Shown: positions 1 to 9,893, counted from the stretch's first letter. The stretch: 64,000 nt of DNA from Clostridia bacterium (GCA_017399945.1 JAFQAQ010000019.1:1-64000); one strand, 5' to 3'. The notes: generated from the sequence alone by a model not told the origin. Numbers and translations: made by a program.

Positions 1-110
1 AAAGACCCGTTTACGGGTAGCAAGTAAAAGGTGCAGGACTGGCAGGTCGTTTAAATACGCACTTGTGCGTAAGCCAGAATAGTTTAGGGCTAATTGCCCG
101 AAAATGAAAA
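1..110 (+). other. possible 3' part of a structured RNA cut by the window edge
   Basis: No open reading frame of note. Several short complementary arms are visible: ACCCG-TTTA-CGGGT at about 5-18, CTGGC near 38 pairing with GCCAG near 73, TACGC/GCGTA at about 56-71, and GGGC-TAATT-GCCC near 88-100. A strong terminator follows at once. This density of helices suits the tail of a structured RNA on the plus strand, but I cannot match it to RNase P, tmRNA, SRP RNA or a known riboswitch. Confidence 0.3.
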
Positions 111-111
111 A

Positions 112-143
112 CCACCAGCTAGGCTGGTGGATATTTATTTTTT
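112..143. terminator. bidirectional intrinsic terminator
   Basis: Stem CCACCAGC / GCTGGTGG with a TAG loop (112-130). It is followed by a T-rich run on the plus strand and preceded by AAAA, which reads as a U-run on the minus strand. It can end both the upstream plus-strand transcript and the GDPD gene. Confidence 0.8.
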
Positions 144-146
144 GTG

Positions 147-854
147 TTAAATAAGTTCAAAAATTACGTTGTCTGCAAGGGTTTTTGCTTTGCCTAGTTT
201 TTGCTCATCATCAATCGTCCAAGCAAGCACGGTTTTGTTTTTTATCTTACTTTTCTTAATAGGAAAACTTTGTATATCATAACTAATAAAATCGGGTTTT
301 GCAAGGAAGTTTAGCGCCATATTTTTAACTATGAATCTTTTTATAGGTGGAAGAAAATTTAGGCGTTTAGTGCTTAAAATACCACGAATAACGTAAGGGG
401 CAATCTTTTTAACTTTGATTATATGAAAGGGGTTAAAAGATTGAATTGCAAACTCGCCTTGATATTCGTCTAGTTCACATAAAACTCTTTCAACTATTTG
501 TTTGTCGGGTTGGTCTTTAATTTCAATCAAGATTGGAACTTTGCCGTTTACGATAAACAACAAATCTCTAAAAGTAGGAATTCTTTCTTTGGAGTCTTTT
601 AGAAAAAGTGATTTTATAAAAGCGCTATCTTTATCAAAAATATAACCCTCTTCACCCGTCATGCGTTCAAGAGATACGTCGTGAAAACAAAACAATTCCC
701 CGTCGGTAGAGGCGTAAAGGTCAACTTCGATAGCAAACCCGTTTTGCACTGCGTTTTTATACGCAGTGATAGAGTTTTCCTTAATATCCTCTCCCCAAAG
801 ACCACGGTGGGCGATAGGGGTATTTTTAAGCCAATGATTATCATTAATTCTCAT
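147..854 (-). CDS. glycerophosphodiester phosphodiesterase
   Basis: Hydrolyses glycerophosphodiesters to glycerol-3-phosphate and an alcohol, in lipid turnover. The 235-residue protein shows the GDPD signature: the catalytic HRG near the N-terminus with an ENS motif shortly after, an EVDLY segment (usual ExD metal ligands), FHD (second catalytic His region) and an EIK motif mid-protein. No signal peptide is visible, so it is probably cytoplasmic. I chose the ATG at 854, with AGGTG five bases upstream, over the GTG two codons earlier. It stands alone and is divergent from lepA. A second GDPD lies at 48062-48883. Confidence 0.85.
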   Translation of the reverse strand: MRINDNHWLKNTPIAHRGLWGEDIKENSITAYKNAVQNGFAIEVDLYASTDGELFCFHDVSLERMTGEEGYIFDKDSAFIKSLFLKDSKERIPTFRDLLFIVNGKVPILIEIKDQPDKQIVERVLCELDEYQGEFAIQSFNPFHIIKVKKIAPYVIRGILSTKRLNFLPPIKRFIVKNMALNFLAKPDFISYDIQSFPIKKSKIKNKTVLAWTIDDEQKLGKAKTLADNVIFELI

Positions 855-874
855 AAACACACCTTTTTAAATAC

Positions 875-903
875 TTGCAAAAAAACGAGTATTAGTATAT
901 ACT
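875..903 (+). promoter_or_regulatory. probable sigA-type promoter of lepA-hemW
   Basis: TTGCAA (875-880) and TATACT (898-903) with a 17-base spacer, 39 bases before the lepA start. Confidence 0.6.
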
Positions 904-941
904 AAATATATCTTTTTAGATTATATATAAAAAAGGAATTT

Positions 942-2753
942 ATGTCAACGGTAAAAGAAAATATAAGGAACTTTTGTATAGTAGCGCACATTGACCACGG
1001 CAAATCCACATTGGCAGACAGGCTAATGGAAAAGACGGGACAGGTGAGCGAAAGGGATATGGAAGAACAACTTTTGGACTCCATGGATTTGGAGCGTGAA
1101 AGGGGAATAACCATAAAACTTACGCCCGTAAGAATGTTTTACACTGCAAAAGACGGAAAAGAATACGTATTCAATTTAATAGACACCCCCGGTCACGTGG
1201 ACTTTACTTACGAAGTTTCTCGTTCGCTAAAAGCGTGCGAAGGGGCGATACTAATCGTAGACGCAACACAAGGCGTGCAAGCGCAAACGCTTGCCAACGC
1301 ATACCTTGCCATTGATAACGACTTGGAGATTATGCCCGTTATCAACAAAATGGACTTAGCGTCTGCTCGTCCCGACCAAGCCGTAGAAGAAATAGAAAAC
1401 ATTCTCGGTGTCGAAGCGCACGACGCACCAAGAATTTCGGCTAAAAGCGGACTTAATATAGAAGAAGTTTTAGAAAAGATAGTGGAAAAAATTCCTGCGC
1501 CAAAAGGGGATGACGACGCGCCCTTAAAAGCGCTTATTTTCGATAGTTATTACGATAACTTTAAAGGCGTTATATGTTTCGTCAGGATAGTGGACGGCAA
1601 GGTTAGTGCAGGCACTAAAATAAAAACCTTTATGAGCGACAAGGAGTTCGTCGTTACCGAAGTTGGTGTGTTCTCCCCAAAAATGACGGCAAAATCTCAA
1701 CTTAGTTCGGGCGAAGTAGGTTATATTGCCGCAAGCATAAAAAGTATAGAAGATACGGCAGTTGGCGATACCATAACCGAAGTAAATAACCCTGCAAAAG
1801 AGCCCTTGCCGGGATATAAAAAAGCATTACCTATGGTGTTCTCCGGCGTATTCCCACTAGACGGAAGCAAGTTTAACGATCTTAAAGATGCGTTATTAAA
1901 ACTCAAACTAAACGACGCGGCGTTATCAATTGAACCGGATAATTCGGCAGCGCTCGGTTTTGGGTTTAGGTGTGGCTTTTTAGGATTACTTCATATGGAC
2001 GTAATTCAAGAGAGAATTGAAAGGGAATTTGATTTGCAAATCATAACCACTGCTCCGTCGGTTTCTTACAAGGTATATAAAACGGACGGAACGCAAATGG
2101 TTGTGGAAAACCCAACTCACTTGCCACCCGTAACCGAAATTGATTATATGGAAGAGCCAATAATTAAGGCAAGCATATTCACCCCACCAGAATACGTTGG
2201 ACCTATTATGGAACTATGTCAATTCAAACGTGGCGTGTATAAGGATATGGTGTATTTAGATAAAACTCGTGTAGAACTTAAATACGACCTTCCGCTTAAC
2301 GAAATTATATACGACTTTTTTGATAGCCTTAAATCAAGAACAAAAGGTTATGCGTCCTTTGACTATGAAGTAAGTGGCTATCAAAAAAGCGAGTTAGTAA
2401 AACTTGATATGCTACTAAACGGCGAAATGTGCGACGCGCTTTCTATTATCGTCCATAAAGACAAAGCGTACGAGCGTGGCAGACAAATAGCCGAAAAACT
2501 TAAAGAAGTAATTCCCCGTCAAATGTTTGAAATACCAATTCAAGCAGCAATTGGTGGCAAGATAATTGCAAGGGAAACGGTTAAAGCGTTTAGAAAAGAC
2601 GTTTTGGCAAAATGTTACGGTGGTGACGTAACTAGAAAGAAAAAACTTTTAGAAAAGCAAAAAGAAGGTAAAAAGAAAATGCGTTCTATCGGCTCGGTAG
2701 AAATTCCGTCTGAAGCCTTTATAGAAATCTTAAAAACCGACAACGAAAAATAA
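942..2753 (+). CDS. lepA: elongation factor 4 (LepA)
   Basis: Ribosome-associated translational GTPase that back-translocates or remodels stalled ribosomes. At 603 residues it has the normal family length. G1 is at residues 15-22 (AHIDHGKS), DTPGHVDF is the G3 motif, NKMDL is G4, and the LepA-specific C-terminal domain follows. The basic tail includes [15 protein letters not shown]. An AGGA-type ribosome site is present. hemW starts 12 bases downstream, a lepA-hemW order commonly seen in Firmicutes. Confidence 0.98.
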   Translation: MSTVKENIRNFCIVAHIDHGKSTLADRLMEKTGQVSERDMEEQLLDSMDLERERGITIKLTPVRMFYTAKDGKEYVFNLIDTPGHVDFTYEVSRSLKACEGAILIVDATQGVQAQTLANAYLAIDNDLEIMPVINKMDLASARPDQAVEEIENILGVEAHDAPRISAKSGLNIEEVLEKIVEKIPAPKGDDDAPLKALIFDSYYDNFKGVICFVRIVDGKVSAGTKIKTFMSDKEFVVTEVGVFSPKMTAKSQLSSGEVGYIAASIKSIEDTAVGDTITEVNNPAKEPLPGYKKALPMVFSGVFPLDGSKFNDLKDALLKLKLNDAALSIEPDNSAALGFGFRCGFLGLLHMDVIQERIEREFDLQIITTAPSVSYKVYKTDGTQMVVENPTHLPPVTEIDYMEEPIIKASIFTPPEYVGPIMELCQFKRGVYKDMVYLDKTRVELKYDLPLNEIIYDFFDSLKSRTKGYASFDYEVSGYQKSELVKLDMLLNGEMCDALSIIVHKDKAYERGRQIAEKLKEVIPRQMFEIPIQAAIGGKIIARETVKAFRKDVLAKCYGGDVTRKKKLLEKQKEGKKKMRSIGSVEIPSEAFIEILKTDNEK

Positions 2754-2764
2754 CAAGGAATTTT

Positions 2765-3874
2765 ATGAAAGGAATTTACGTTCACGTTCCGTTTTGTAAA
2801 AGCAAATGTACCTACTGTGATTTTGCCTCTTTTCCAAAGGAAATAGGCAAAACCGAAAGTTATTTTGCTTGTTTATACAGAGAAATGGAAGGGCGTGGCA
2901 AACAACTAAAAAACAAAACCTTTGATACCGTTTATATTGGTGGTGGCACGCCGTCGGTTGTAGAGTCAAAGTTTATCGTAGGCGCAATTCGCCAAATTAA
3001 AAAGCAGTTTAACCTATCGAAAAACCCAGAAATCACCATAGAAATCAACCCAGGCACGGTTACCGAACAAAAAATAAAGGATTATAAAAGCGTTGGTATA
3101 AACAGGTTTTCAATTGGACTTCAAACGGGATACGACGACCAACTAAAACGCCTTAATCGTATACATACTGCAAAAGACTTTTTAATTTGTTGCAATATGC
3201 TAAAAGGCGAAAACAAGTCGGCTGATATTTTAATTGGACTTGCAGACCAAACGGCAGAACAAGTTAAAAAGAGCATTGACCTTGCAATAGCAGGCGAAGT
3301 AAACCATATTTCTATGTATGCGCTAACCCCAGAAGTTGGCACGCCTATATACACCGATTATCTAAACGGGTTGTTGCCGTCTGGCGACGAGATTGCAGAG
3401 CTTTACGATATAGCAAGGGAATATTTAAGCCAAAAAGGGTTTGAAAGATACGAAGTATCAAACTTTTGCAAAAAAGGGTTTGAAAGCAAACACAACCTTA
3501 ACTATTGGCAACGTGGCGAATATATAGGTTTGGGCGTTTCGGCATCTTCTTTTATAGACGATAGAAGGTTTACTAACACGTTTAGTATAGACGAGTATAT
3601 GAACGCAATAATTTATAACAAAGCGCCCGAAATATCTTCTGATATAATTGAATTAGAAGACGCTAAGTTTGAGTGTATTATGCTTGGTCTAAGAACCGAA
3701 AAGGGCGTTGATAAAAAGCAGTTTAACCAAGAGTTTAATTGTGATTTTGACAAGGAATATAAAAACGCAATCGATAAAAAAGGGGAGTATTTAATAAACA
3801 CCCCAACCAAAATTAGCATTAACCCAGAGTATTTATACGTTCAAAACGATATAATACTTGAATTTATGAAATAA
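2765..3874 (+). CDS. hemW: radical SAM heme chaperone HemW
   Basis: A radical SAM protein related to coproporphyrinogen dehydrogenase. In characterised bacteria HemW binds heme and delivers it to respiratory proteins rather than oxidising coproporphyrinogen. The protein has 369 residues with the cluster motif C11-x3-C15-x2-C18, followed by GGGTPS and a HemN C-terminal region at about residues 290-360. It is co-transcribed with lepA (12-base gap, ribosome site AAGGA) and ends at a strong terminator. Older annotations call this family HemN; the lack of the HemN N-terminal extension favours HemW. Confidence 0.93.
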   Translation: MKGIYVHVPFCKSKCTYCDFASFPKEIGKTESYFACLYREMEGRGKQLKNKTFDTVYIGGGTPSVVESKFIVGAIRQIKKQFNLSKNPEITIEINPGTVTEQKIKDYKSVGINRFSIGLQTGYDDQLKRLNRIHTAKDFLICCNMLKGENKSADILIGLADQTAEQVKKSIDLAIAGEVNHISMYALTPEVGTPIYTDYLNGLLPSGDEIAELYDIAREYLSQKGFERYEVSNFCKKGFESKHNLNYWQRGEYIGLGVSASSFIDDRRFTNTFSIDEYMNAIIYNKAPEISSDIIELEDAKFECIMLGLRTEKGVDKKQFNQEFNCDFDKEYKNAIDKKGEYLINTPTKISINPEYLYVQNDIILEFMK

Positions 3875-3911
3875 ACCGTGGACTTTTAACCCATCAAAAT
3901 ACTTAAAGTAT

Positions 3912-3945
3912 TTTCGCCACTAGATATTAGTGGCGAAATTTTTTT
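3912..3945 (+). terminator. intrinsic terminator after hemW
   Basis: Eleven-base-pair stem TTTCGCCACTA / TAGTGGCGAAA (3912-3938) followed by seven T. The next gene's AGGAG begins right after the T run, so the ribosome site of the downstream gene abuts the terminator. Confidence 0.9.
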
Positions 3946-3955
3946 AGGAGTACGA

Positions 3956-4648
3956 ATGAACAAAAAACCTTTTTGCAGTGAACTTATATACTTGCTATCA
4001 ATAATTATAATATCCTTTTCAGTCGCAATGCTAACGGCGGCGGATTTTGGAATTTCTATGGTAGTAGCGCCAGCGTATATCATAAGCCAAGCACTACCGT
4101 TTTTAACCTTTGGGCAAGCCGAATACATGGTGCAGGGCGTGTTGTTTATCTTAATGTGTTTGTTGATGCGAAAGTTAAAAGCAACTTTCTTTTTCTCTTT
4201 CGTAACTTGTTTAATATACGGCTTGTTTTTAGATTTATGGAGAATTATAATACCGACGTTTAATCCCTTGGTATGCGCGCCGGGTAGCATGCAACTTTGG
4301 GTAAGAATAGTTTTCTTCGTGGTGGGTGAATTGTTGACTACCTTGGCGGTAGCCCTTTCCTTTAAGCCCTATTTATATCCACAAGTATACGACTTTTTCG
4401 TGTCGGCAGTAACCAAACATTTTAACGTAAGTTTAGGCAAGTTCAAAACTTTTTTTGACTTTGCGTTTTTAGCCCTTTCTTTAATACTAACTTTTAGCAT
4501 ATTTGGAAAGTTAGTGGGAGTAAATTGGGGCACGATAATAATGACGGTGGTAAACGGACCGTTAATATCCTTTTTCTCAAAAACCTTTGATAAAATCTTT
4601 TATCCAAACCCCTTATTTAAAAAGTTTTCTAAAATATTTGAAAACTAA
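3956..4648 (+). CDS. multi-pass membrane protein, YczE/DUF6198-like
   Basis: The 230-residue protein has about five hydrophobic segments: roughly residues 7-30, 45-65, 70-90, 100-125 and 155-195. The fold resembles YitT/YczE-type membrane proteins (DUF6198-like), whose function is not established. The start has AGGAG six bases upstream. The gene is probably monocistronic, because terminator-like DNA lies before it and spoIIGA follows 88 bases later. A transport or regulatory role is a guess; family placement is by hydrophobicity pattern and overall resemblance. Confidence 0.6.
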   Translation: MNKKPFCSELIYLLSIIIISFSVAMLTAADFGISMVVAPAYIISQALPFLTFGQAEYMVQGVLFILMCLLMRKLKATFFFSFVTCLIYGLFLDLWRIIIPTFNPLVCAPGSMQLWVRIVFFVVGELLTTLAVALSFKPYLYPQVYDFFVSAVTKHFNVSLGKFKTFFDFAFLALSLILTFSIFGKLVGVNWGTIIMTVVNGPLISFFSKTFDKIFYPNPLFKKFSKIFEN

Positions 4649-4736
4649 AAAGACCTTTTCGGCAAATTAGTTAAAATAAGTAAAAAATCCACCAAAACCC
4701 CAAGCCGTTATAATGATACCCTAAATTAGGGCGGTT

Positions 4737-5561
4737 ATGACGGTATATATTGAATACGTATTAATAGATAACTTTATAATAGATTTTCTTATCCTGAAAG
4801 CCACCTTTACGGTAAGTGGGCAAACCACTTCTATAAAGAGGCTTTTTCTTTGTTCTATAATTTTATCAGTTTTTGCGTTACTATTTCCATACGTCGACGT
4901 GGGCGGAATAATTAGCACAAGCATAAAAGTTGCGTTTGGACTACTTACCATTATTCTCGCAGGTAAATACCAATCTTTTAGAGAGTATTATATAACCGTG
5001 CTTATATTTTTTACCTTTACCTTTTTAACGGGTGGAGGGGTAACGGCAATATATTCGTTATTAAACTTGCCCTTTGGAACAACTCCTACCATAGCCCTTG
5101 CAGTATTGCCAATATGGTTAATATTAAAACTTGGGAAAAGTCTAATATTTTATCTTTCAAGAAAGGGTAAAAACAAGGAATATATTTATCCCGTAGAAAT
5201 ATGCGTTGTTAAAAAGAAAGTTAGTTGCAAAGGGTTTTTAGATACAGGCAACGGTTTATACGATAACGGAACTCCTTGCGTGGTGTGTTCGGCAAAACTA
5301 ATAGGAAAACTGTTTACCCTTTCGCTACCCAAAATGAAAAAAATAAACGTGCAAACGATAAACGGAAATTCGCAAAAAATCGCAATACAATCGACCTATA
5401 TAAAGATATATATGGACGGGCAGTGGAATATATATAATAACGTAACGCTCGTGTTATCAAACGCAGGTTTTGACGACGGCTATCAAATAATATTACACCC
5501 GTCGTTATTTAAGGAGAATTATGTTAAAAGCAATAACGTGCAAACTGAAAAAGCTAGTTGA
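4737..5561 (+). CDS. spoIIGA: sigma-E processing peptidase SpoIIGA
   Basis: A membrane aspartic protease that cleaves the pro-sequence from pro-sigma-E in the mother cell after it is triggered from the forespore. The 274-residue protein has five N-terminal membrane segments (about residues 1-145) and a soluble C-terminal half with the catalytic LDTGN motif near residue 168. The last 41 bases overlap the start of sigE, so translation is likely coupled. It marks the organism as a spore former or a recent descendant of one. A TATAAT at 4709-4714 may be its -10 box; I found no clear Spo0A box. Confidence 0.92.
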   Translation: MTVYIEYVLIDNFIIDFLILKATFTVSGQTTSIKRLFLCSIILSVFALLFPYVDVGGIISTSIKVAFGLLTIILAGKYQSFREYYITVLIFFTFTFLTGGGVTAIYSLLNLPFGTTPTIALAVLPIWLILKLGKSLIFYLSRKGKNKEYIYPVEICVVKKKVSCKGFLDTGNGLYDNGTPCVVCSAKLIGKLFTLSLPKMKKINVQTINGNSQKIAIQSTYIKIYMDGQWNIYNNVTLVLSNAGFDDGYQIILHPSLFKENYVKSNNVQTEKAS

Positions 5562-6231
5562 AATTTTAGGGCTAAACCAAAACCTTTTAAGATACGTTGG
5601 CAGTAGTGAAGTATTGCCATCTCCCTTTACGCCCGAACAAGAAACCGAAATGATTGATCGGTTAAACAACGGCGAGGAGGGCATAAAAGATAAACTAATA
5701 GAACACAACTTGCGTTTGGTCGTTTACATAGCGCGTCGTTTTGAAAACACGGGAATAGATTTAGACGACTTGGTGTCGGTAGGTACCATAGGACTTATAA
5801 AAGCAGTAAACTCTTTTAACGCAGAAAAAAACATAAAACTAGCAACCTACGCTTCTCGTTGTATAGAAAACGAGATTTTAATGCATTTAAGAAAGACTGC
5901 GCGTATCAAAACCGAAGTTTCCTTTGACGAGCCGTTAAACACCGATTGGGAGGGCAACGAATTAGTGCTATCCGACGTTATGGGAACGGACGGAGACGTG
6001 GTGTATAAAAAGATAGAATCGGGCGTAGAAAACGAACTGTTAACCCAAGCCTTACTAAGACTTAACGGCAGAGAAAAACGCATTATGGAACTACGCTACG
6101 GGCTTAACGGCAAACAGGAAAAAACACAAAGAGAGGTCGCCGACATGCTCGGTATATCGCAAAGTTATATTTCTCGACTAGAAAAAAAGATTATTTTAAG
6201 GCTACAAAAAGAGTTTGCCAAAATGGTATAG
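5521..6231 (+). CDS. sigE: mother-cell sporulation sigma factor SigE
   Basis: RNA polymerase sigma factor for early mother-cell genes during sporulation. The 236-residue protein starts with a basic, amphipathic pro-sequence ([12 protein letters not shown]...) that SpoIIGA would remove. Region 2 follows ([22 protein letters not shown], with the CIENEI segment), then SFDEPLN, which is typical of SigE, and a region 4 helix-turn-helix ([14 protein letters not shown]). The start overlaps spoIIGA by 41 bases. In many Firmicutes sigG follows directly; here a terminator and a minus-strand ABC gene follow instead. Confidence 0.97.
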   Translation: MLKAITCKLKKLVEILGLNQNLLRYVGSSEVLPSPFTPEQETEMIDRLNNGEEGIKDKLIEHNLRLVVYIARRFENTGIDLDDLVSVGTIGLIKAVNSFNAEKNIKLATYASRCIENEILMHLRKTARIKTEVSFDEPLNTDWEGNELVLSDVMGTDGDVVYKKIESGVENELLTQALLRLNGREKRIMELRYGLNGKQEKTQREVADMLGISQSYISRLEKKIILRLQKEFAKMV

Positions 6232-6253
6232 TTAATAAGACTATAAAAAACAA

Positions 6254-6287
6254 AAAACCCGTCTAGAAAATATCTAGACGGGTTTTT
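6254..6287. terminator. bidirectional terminator between sigE and the ABC gene
   Basis: AAAAACCCGTCTAGA pairs with TCTAGACGGGTTTTT, giving a long stem with A-run and T-run on either side. It serves both convergent genes. Confidence 0.9.
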
Positions 6288-6300
6288 ATTAGTGTTTTTA

Positions 6301-9300
6301 TTATGGTCTTCTGATTAGGTCAACGGGTTTTTCCTTACAAATCTTTATAATCGGGATAGCCGAAGAAATTATACTGGTAAGTAAACTCATACCGAAGATA
6401 ATCAAAATTTGTCTTATACTGAATATTGCAAAGCTAATTGCAAGGTTCATAATTTGTTGGATATAAAGGTTAACGAAAATACAACCGATAGCGGCAACGC
6501 CACAAGCAAGCAGTCCGTTAACCAGCGCTATGATAAGACTTTCTGTAAAGAATATCATAAAAATATCTTTACTGTTAGAACCGAGCGCGCGAAGAACGCC
6601 GATTGCTTGATGACGAGAAACGATACTAGTGGTAATATAGTTAAACAACATAAAGATAGAGAATACGGCGAGAACTAATGATAGATACAAGAATAGGTCG
6701 GAGAATTGTCTCATTTGTTCTCTGTTCTCTTCAACTTGTTCAAGAACGGCGTTATTATACCAAGGAGTTTTAAGTCCGTTGTTGTTTGCCATATAAGAAG
6801 AAAGCGATTTTGTACTGAAATACCCTTTGTTAATAACCGAAATCATACGCGCGTATTCGCCTTGTTCTAAGCTAACGTTTAAGGTGGTTAGCATATCGTC
6901 TGCAAGCATCAATGGCTTGTAACTAGTAACCTGGTTGTAATTGCCGTCGATATCGGCGTCAACGTTAAAGTAAACGCCAACTATTTCTAGTTGTTCTTTA
7001 GGGTCGTTATTAGAGTATGGGTTTAGCATTTCAAGGTCAACAGACCTAGTAAGCCTCTTGCCCGAGGAATTAAACATATCTTCAACCTTTCTTAACGATT
7101 CTACTCTTTGAGTATAAGTAATCATATTAGAATCGTTTAAAAGTGATAGTGCAGAGTTAAGTTGAGTTTTCTTGTCTGGCACGATTGATGCGCATTCGTC
7201 ATCGTAAATGTTTCTAATATCTCTTGCCGCTATAATAACTTGGTTTTTAGAAAGGCTTATAGGCGTTGGGTTTAACGTGTTGTCGGTAACGGGGGAATCG
7301 GTTGCGCCTAAATCCTTAAATAGAATAACGTTAGCAGTGGAGAATTCGCTTGCTCTATAAAAAGAAGTCATCGATCTTCCGGTAAAGACATTACCAGCAA
7401 GCTTATACGTAACGCCTTGGTCACTGCCTGCGCCAAAGTATCTAACTTGTCTTTGGTTAAACTCTCTCCATTCCTTAATATAATTTTCAGCAACGAAAAC
7501 TCTTTGATATAAGCCTGAGTCTAACCAAGTGTTAAAGTTGGTTGCTAAGACACTATTGAGAGACGGGGATTTTTTAAGTTCTTTGAACTTTTCAGGTATT
7601 TTACCACAATCGATAATACCGGTAATTTTATAAAGACCAGATCTTTCGCCAAGTTCTTGATTTTGACCTTCCCAAAGTTTAAGAACGGTATAATCGTTGC
7701 CTAAGGAAATAACGAAATTATCTTCTGCAAAATCAGCAATGCTTTCAATTTTGTCTGCTGGGTATTCTTTAATAACTTGACCGTTATCTTTATCTCCGTA
7801 AAAGGTAAGCTTATTAATTTTAGCCCAATACAACAAGGATTCAGCTAAGTGAGAAGAAATAGCAATTTCAGCAAAGTCTTTTGCAACGTGATAGGGGTTG
7901 CCTTGTGCGTCCACGTTAGCATAATTGCCTTCAAAATCTCTTTCGTAATCAAGGGTTGGGTATCTTCCGTAAAGGATTTTAAGGTTATATCCGTTTTTAT
8001 CGATAACGTTGCCTTCTATTTCACTCTTTTTAAATTCTACGAAATCGTCAACATGAGTAGTGTAATAACTAACGCCTTCAATGAAGCCTCCGGTGTTAAA
8101 ATCTTTTTCGTCGGGAGATTTAACGGTAACGGTAGTGGAAATGCCACGGGGTCTTTTATCGTTAACTTCGTATAAAGGACGGAAAGAGAATCCCGTGTCT
8201 TTATTGATTTTATCGATAGTAGCTTGTTTAGCTCTTACGCTAGTAACTATGGATTGTTCGCCGAAAGATTCAACGTATTGGGTGTTGATAGTAACGGAGT
8301 TATAATCACCCGTTTTAAGTAGGTTAGCCATAATTCTAGCATTATCGTAAGCGCCTATGGTATCGAATAAACCAAAGAGAGCAAACGCGATAACCGAAAG
8401 TAAAACGGTAAAGATAAGTCTAAGTGGTTTAACGGTAAGCGACCTTACGCCAAGCCCCATAGAACTTTTCATTTTCATTTTACTGCTAACGAAATCAACG
8501 GGTTTTTCGGGGTGAACGGCTGTAATTTCAGGGGTGGGGGACTTTTGTCTATCACTAATATCGTTAGTAAAAACGATATTTCTCTTTTCTCTAATAGCCT
8601 TAACTAACGCAGCCGTTTCGCCTTCGTTAAGATCAGCGCCGTTTTTAACGGTTAAACCGTCTTCGTTATCGATAAGATTAAAGGTAATTTCTTCGTCGGA
8701 AAGGGTAACGTCCTCTGCGAGTTTGCCGTCAACTAAACGAACTATTCTGTCAGCGTAACGTTCAGCCATTTCCATATCGTGGGAAACTACTACGACTAAC
8801 TTTTCCTTAGAAAGCTTTTTGAGCGCTTCCATAACCTGAATACCGGTTGCTTGGTCTAACGCACCGGTAGGTTCGTCCGCCATAATAATTCTTGGGTTTT
8901 TAATAAGCGCACGCGCGATAGCAACCCTTTGTTTTTGTCCACCGGAAAGTTGAGATGGCATTCTGTTATTAAGACCTTCAAGGTCAACTAGTTTAAGCAC
9001 TTCGTCAACTTCTTCGGTGGTCGTTTCCTTTCCTTGAAGCTCGTTTGCTATACGAATATTTTTTTCAATAGTATAGTCGGGCAAAAGGTTATATTCTTGG
9101 AAAACGAAACCAACGAAAGTGTTTCTATAATCGCAGTCGTTTTGAGAAGTGAATTCGGAAAATTTCTTTCCGTCGACGATAATGTCGCCACCGTCAATGC
9201 CGTCAAGACCACCAACGACGTTAAGAAGGGTAGTTTTACCACTACCACTTCTACCGGTAATAAACACCATACCGGAGTCGGGTAGAACTAACGAAAGACC

Positions 9301-9366
9301 ATTGAGCGCAGCAGTATCGCCAGCTTTGGTTTTATAGATTTTTGTAACTTTTTGTAGTTCTAACAT
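6301..9366 (-). CDS. MacB-type ABC transporter, fused ATPase and FtsX permease
   Basis: One polypeptide of 1021 residues. The N-terminal ATPase has Walker A at residues 38-46 (GRSGSGKTT), the signature LSGGQKQR, and Walker B with MADEPTGALD. After a linker comes a first membrane helix near residue 320, a large extracellular region (about 340-900), and three more helices near the C-terminus in FtsX style. Type VII ABC proteins of this kind use mechanical force to export peptides or lipoproteins or to control cell-wall enzymes, rather than classic import. The gene stands alone, and its promoter contains a palindrome suited to a repressor. The substrate is unknown. Confidence 0.88.
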   Translation of the reverse strand: MLELQKVTKIYKTKAGDTAALNGLSLVLPDSGMVFITGRSGSGKTTLLNVVGGLDGIDGGDIIVDGKKFSEFTSQNDCDYRNTFVGFVFQEYNLLPDYTIEKNIRIANELQGKETTTEEVDEVLKLVDLEGLNNRMPSQLSGGQKQRVAIARALIKNPRIIMADEPTGALDQATGIQVMEALKKLSKEKLVVVVSHDMEMAERYADRIVRLVDGKLAEDVTLSDEEITFNLIDNEDGLTVKNGADLNEGETAALVKAIREKRNIVFTNDISDRQKSPTPEITAVHPEKPVDFVSSKMKMKSSMGLGVRSLTVKPLRLIFTVLLSVIAFALFGLFDTIGAYDNARIMANLLKTGDYNSVTINTQYVESFGEQSIVTSVRAKQATIDKINKDTGFSFRPLYEVNDKRPRGISTTVTVKSPDEKDFNTGGFIEGVSYYTTHVDDFVEFKKSEIEGNVIDKNGYNLKILYGRYPTLDYERDFEGNYANVDAQGNPYHVAKDFAEIAISSHLAESLLYWAKINKLTFYGDKDNGQVIKEYPADKIESIADFAEDNFVISLGNDYTVLKLWEGQNQELGERSGLYKITGIIDCGKIPEKFKELKKSPSLNSVLATNFNTWLDSGLYQRVFVAENYIKEWREFNQRQVRYFGAGSDQGVTYKLAGNVFTGRSMTSFYRASEFSTANVILFKDLGATDSPVTDNTLNPTPISLSKNQVIIAARDIRNIYDDECASIVPDKKTQLNSALSLLNDSNMITYTQRVESLRKVEDMFNSSGKRLTRSVDLEMLNPYSNNDPKEQLEIVGVYFNVDADIDGNYNQVTSYKPLMLADDMLTTLNVSLEQGEYARMISVINKGYFSTKSLSSYMANNNGLKTPWYNNAVLEQVEENREQMRQFSDLFLYLSLVLAVFSIFMLFNYITTSIVSRHQAIGVLRALGSNSKDIFMIFFTESLIIALVNGLLACGVAAIGCIFVNLYIQQIMNLAISFAIFSIRQILIIFGMSLLTSIISSAIPIIKICKEKPVDLIRRP

Positions 9367-9397
9367 TTTATCCCTCTAAAAAATTTCTAACCTAAAA

Positions 9398-9427
9398 ATT
9401 ATATCATAACAGTAATGTTATTTCCAA
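9398..9427 (-). promoter_or_regulatory. promoter with embedded palindromic operator for the ABC exporter
   Basis: Minus-strand TTGGAA (9422-9427) and TATAAT (9398-9403) with an 18-base spacer. The spacer holds the perfect inverted repeat ATAACA-GTAA-TGTTAT (9406-9421), placed where a repressor would block polymerase. Confidence 0.6.
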
Positions 9428-9479
9428 ACAAAAAAAGGCAAAAAATAACTAAATGATAAAAATAGTCAACCATAAGCAA

Positions 9480-9502
9480 AAAAGAAGCCAACGGCTTCTT
9501 TT
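9480..9502 (-). terminator. terminator of the XRE gene
   Basis: AAAGAAGCC-AAC-GGCTTCTTT. On the minus strand the hairpin is followed by a T-run. It touches the stop codon of the regulator. Confidence 0.8.
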
Positions 9503-9800
9503 AAATTAAATTTTTACATAATTTTTTAACTGCGTTTTTATTCTTAACGCTAAGTTTTCTGTAATTAGAAAGCAACTCAAACTCGTCGGGGGAAAGAGCG
9601 CTTTCGCCTTCATCAAAAAATTGGGCAAGTGAAATATCCAAAGCGTCGCAAATATTTTTTAAGGTTGTAATAGAGGGTAACGTACCCCTTGAATACATGT
9701 TGGACAATGTTGATTGGGTAAGCCCAGCTTCTAAGGCTAATTTATATTGCGACCAGCCTTTTATTTTTAATAAATCGTCTATTTTCTTTAATATATCCAT
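9501..9800 (-). CDS. XRE-family helix-turn-helix regulator
   Basis: The 99-residue protein has an HTH_3 domain at about residues 8-62 (SQYKLALEAGLTQSTLSNMYSRG is the recognition region) and a short charged tail (LSVKNKNAVKKL) of a kind common in small Firmicute XRE repressors. The start has GGAGAG upstream. It is transcribed away from the MACPF lipoprotein gene, and the 139-base gap holds that gene's promoter and near-palindromic ACATATGT-type sites. It is the obvious candidate regulator of the MACPF gene and of itself. Confidence 0.88.
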   Translation of the reverse strand: MDILKKIDDLLKIKGWSQYKLALEAGLTQSTLSNMYSRGTLPSITTLKNICDALDISLAQFFDEGESALSPDEFELLSNYRKLSVKNKNAVKKLCKNLI

Positions 9801-9864
9801 TTATTTCTCTCCTTATCATATACACTCTACTATACATTTGAAAAACACATAAAACACAAAAGAG

Positions 9865-9893
9865 TTGACATTAATATACATATGTGTTATTAT
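9865..9893 (+). promoter_or_regulatory. strong promoter of the MACPF lipoprotein gene
   Basis: TTGACA (9865-9870), 17-base spacer, TATTAT (9888-9893). The spacer contains the palindrome ACATATGT (9878-9885). Related ATACA/TACAT words lie at about 9822-9838, toward the XRE start, and could be further regulator sites. Confidence 0.75.

Noticed and set aside
2763-9337. Many 60-110 codon frames opposite lepA, hemW and the ABC gene
   Set aside because: Antisense or out-of-frame shadows of well-supported genes with no ribosome site of their own.
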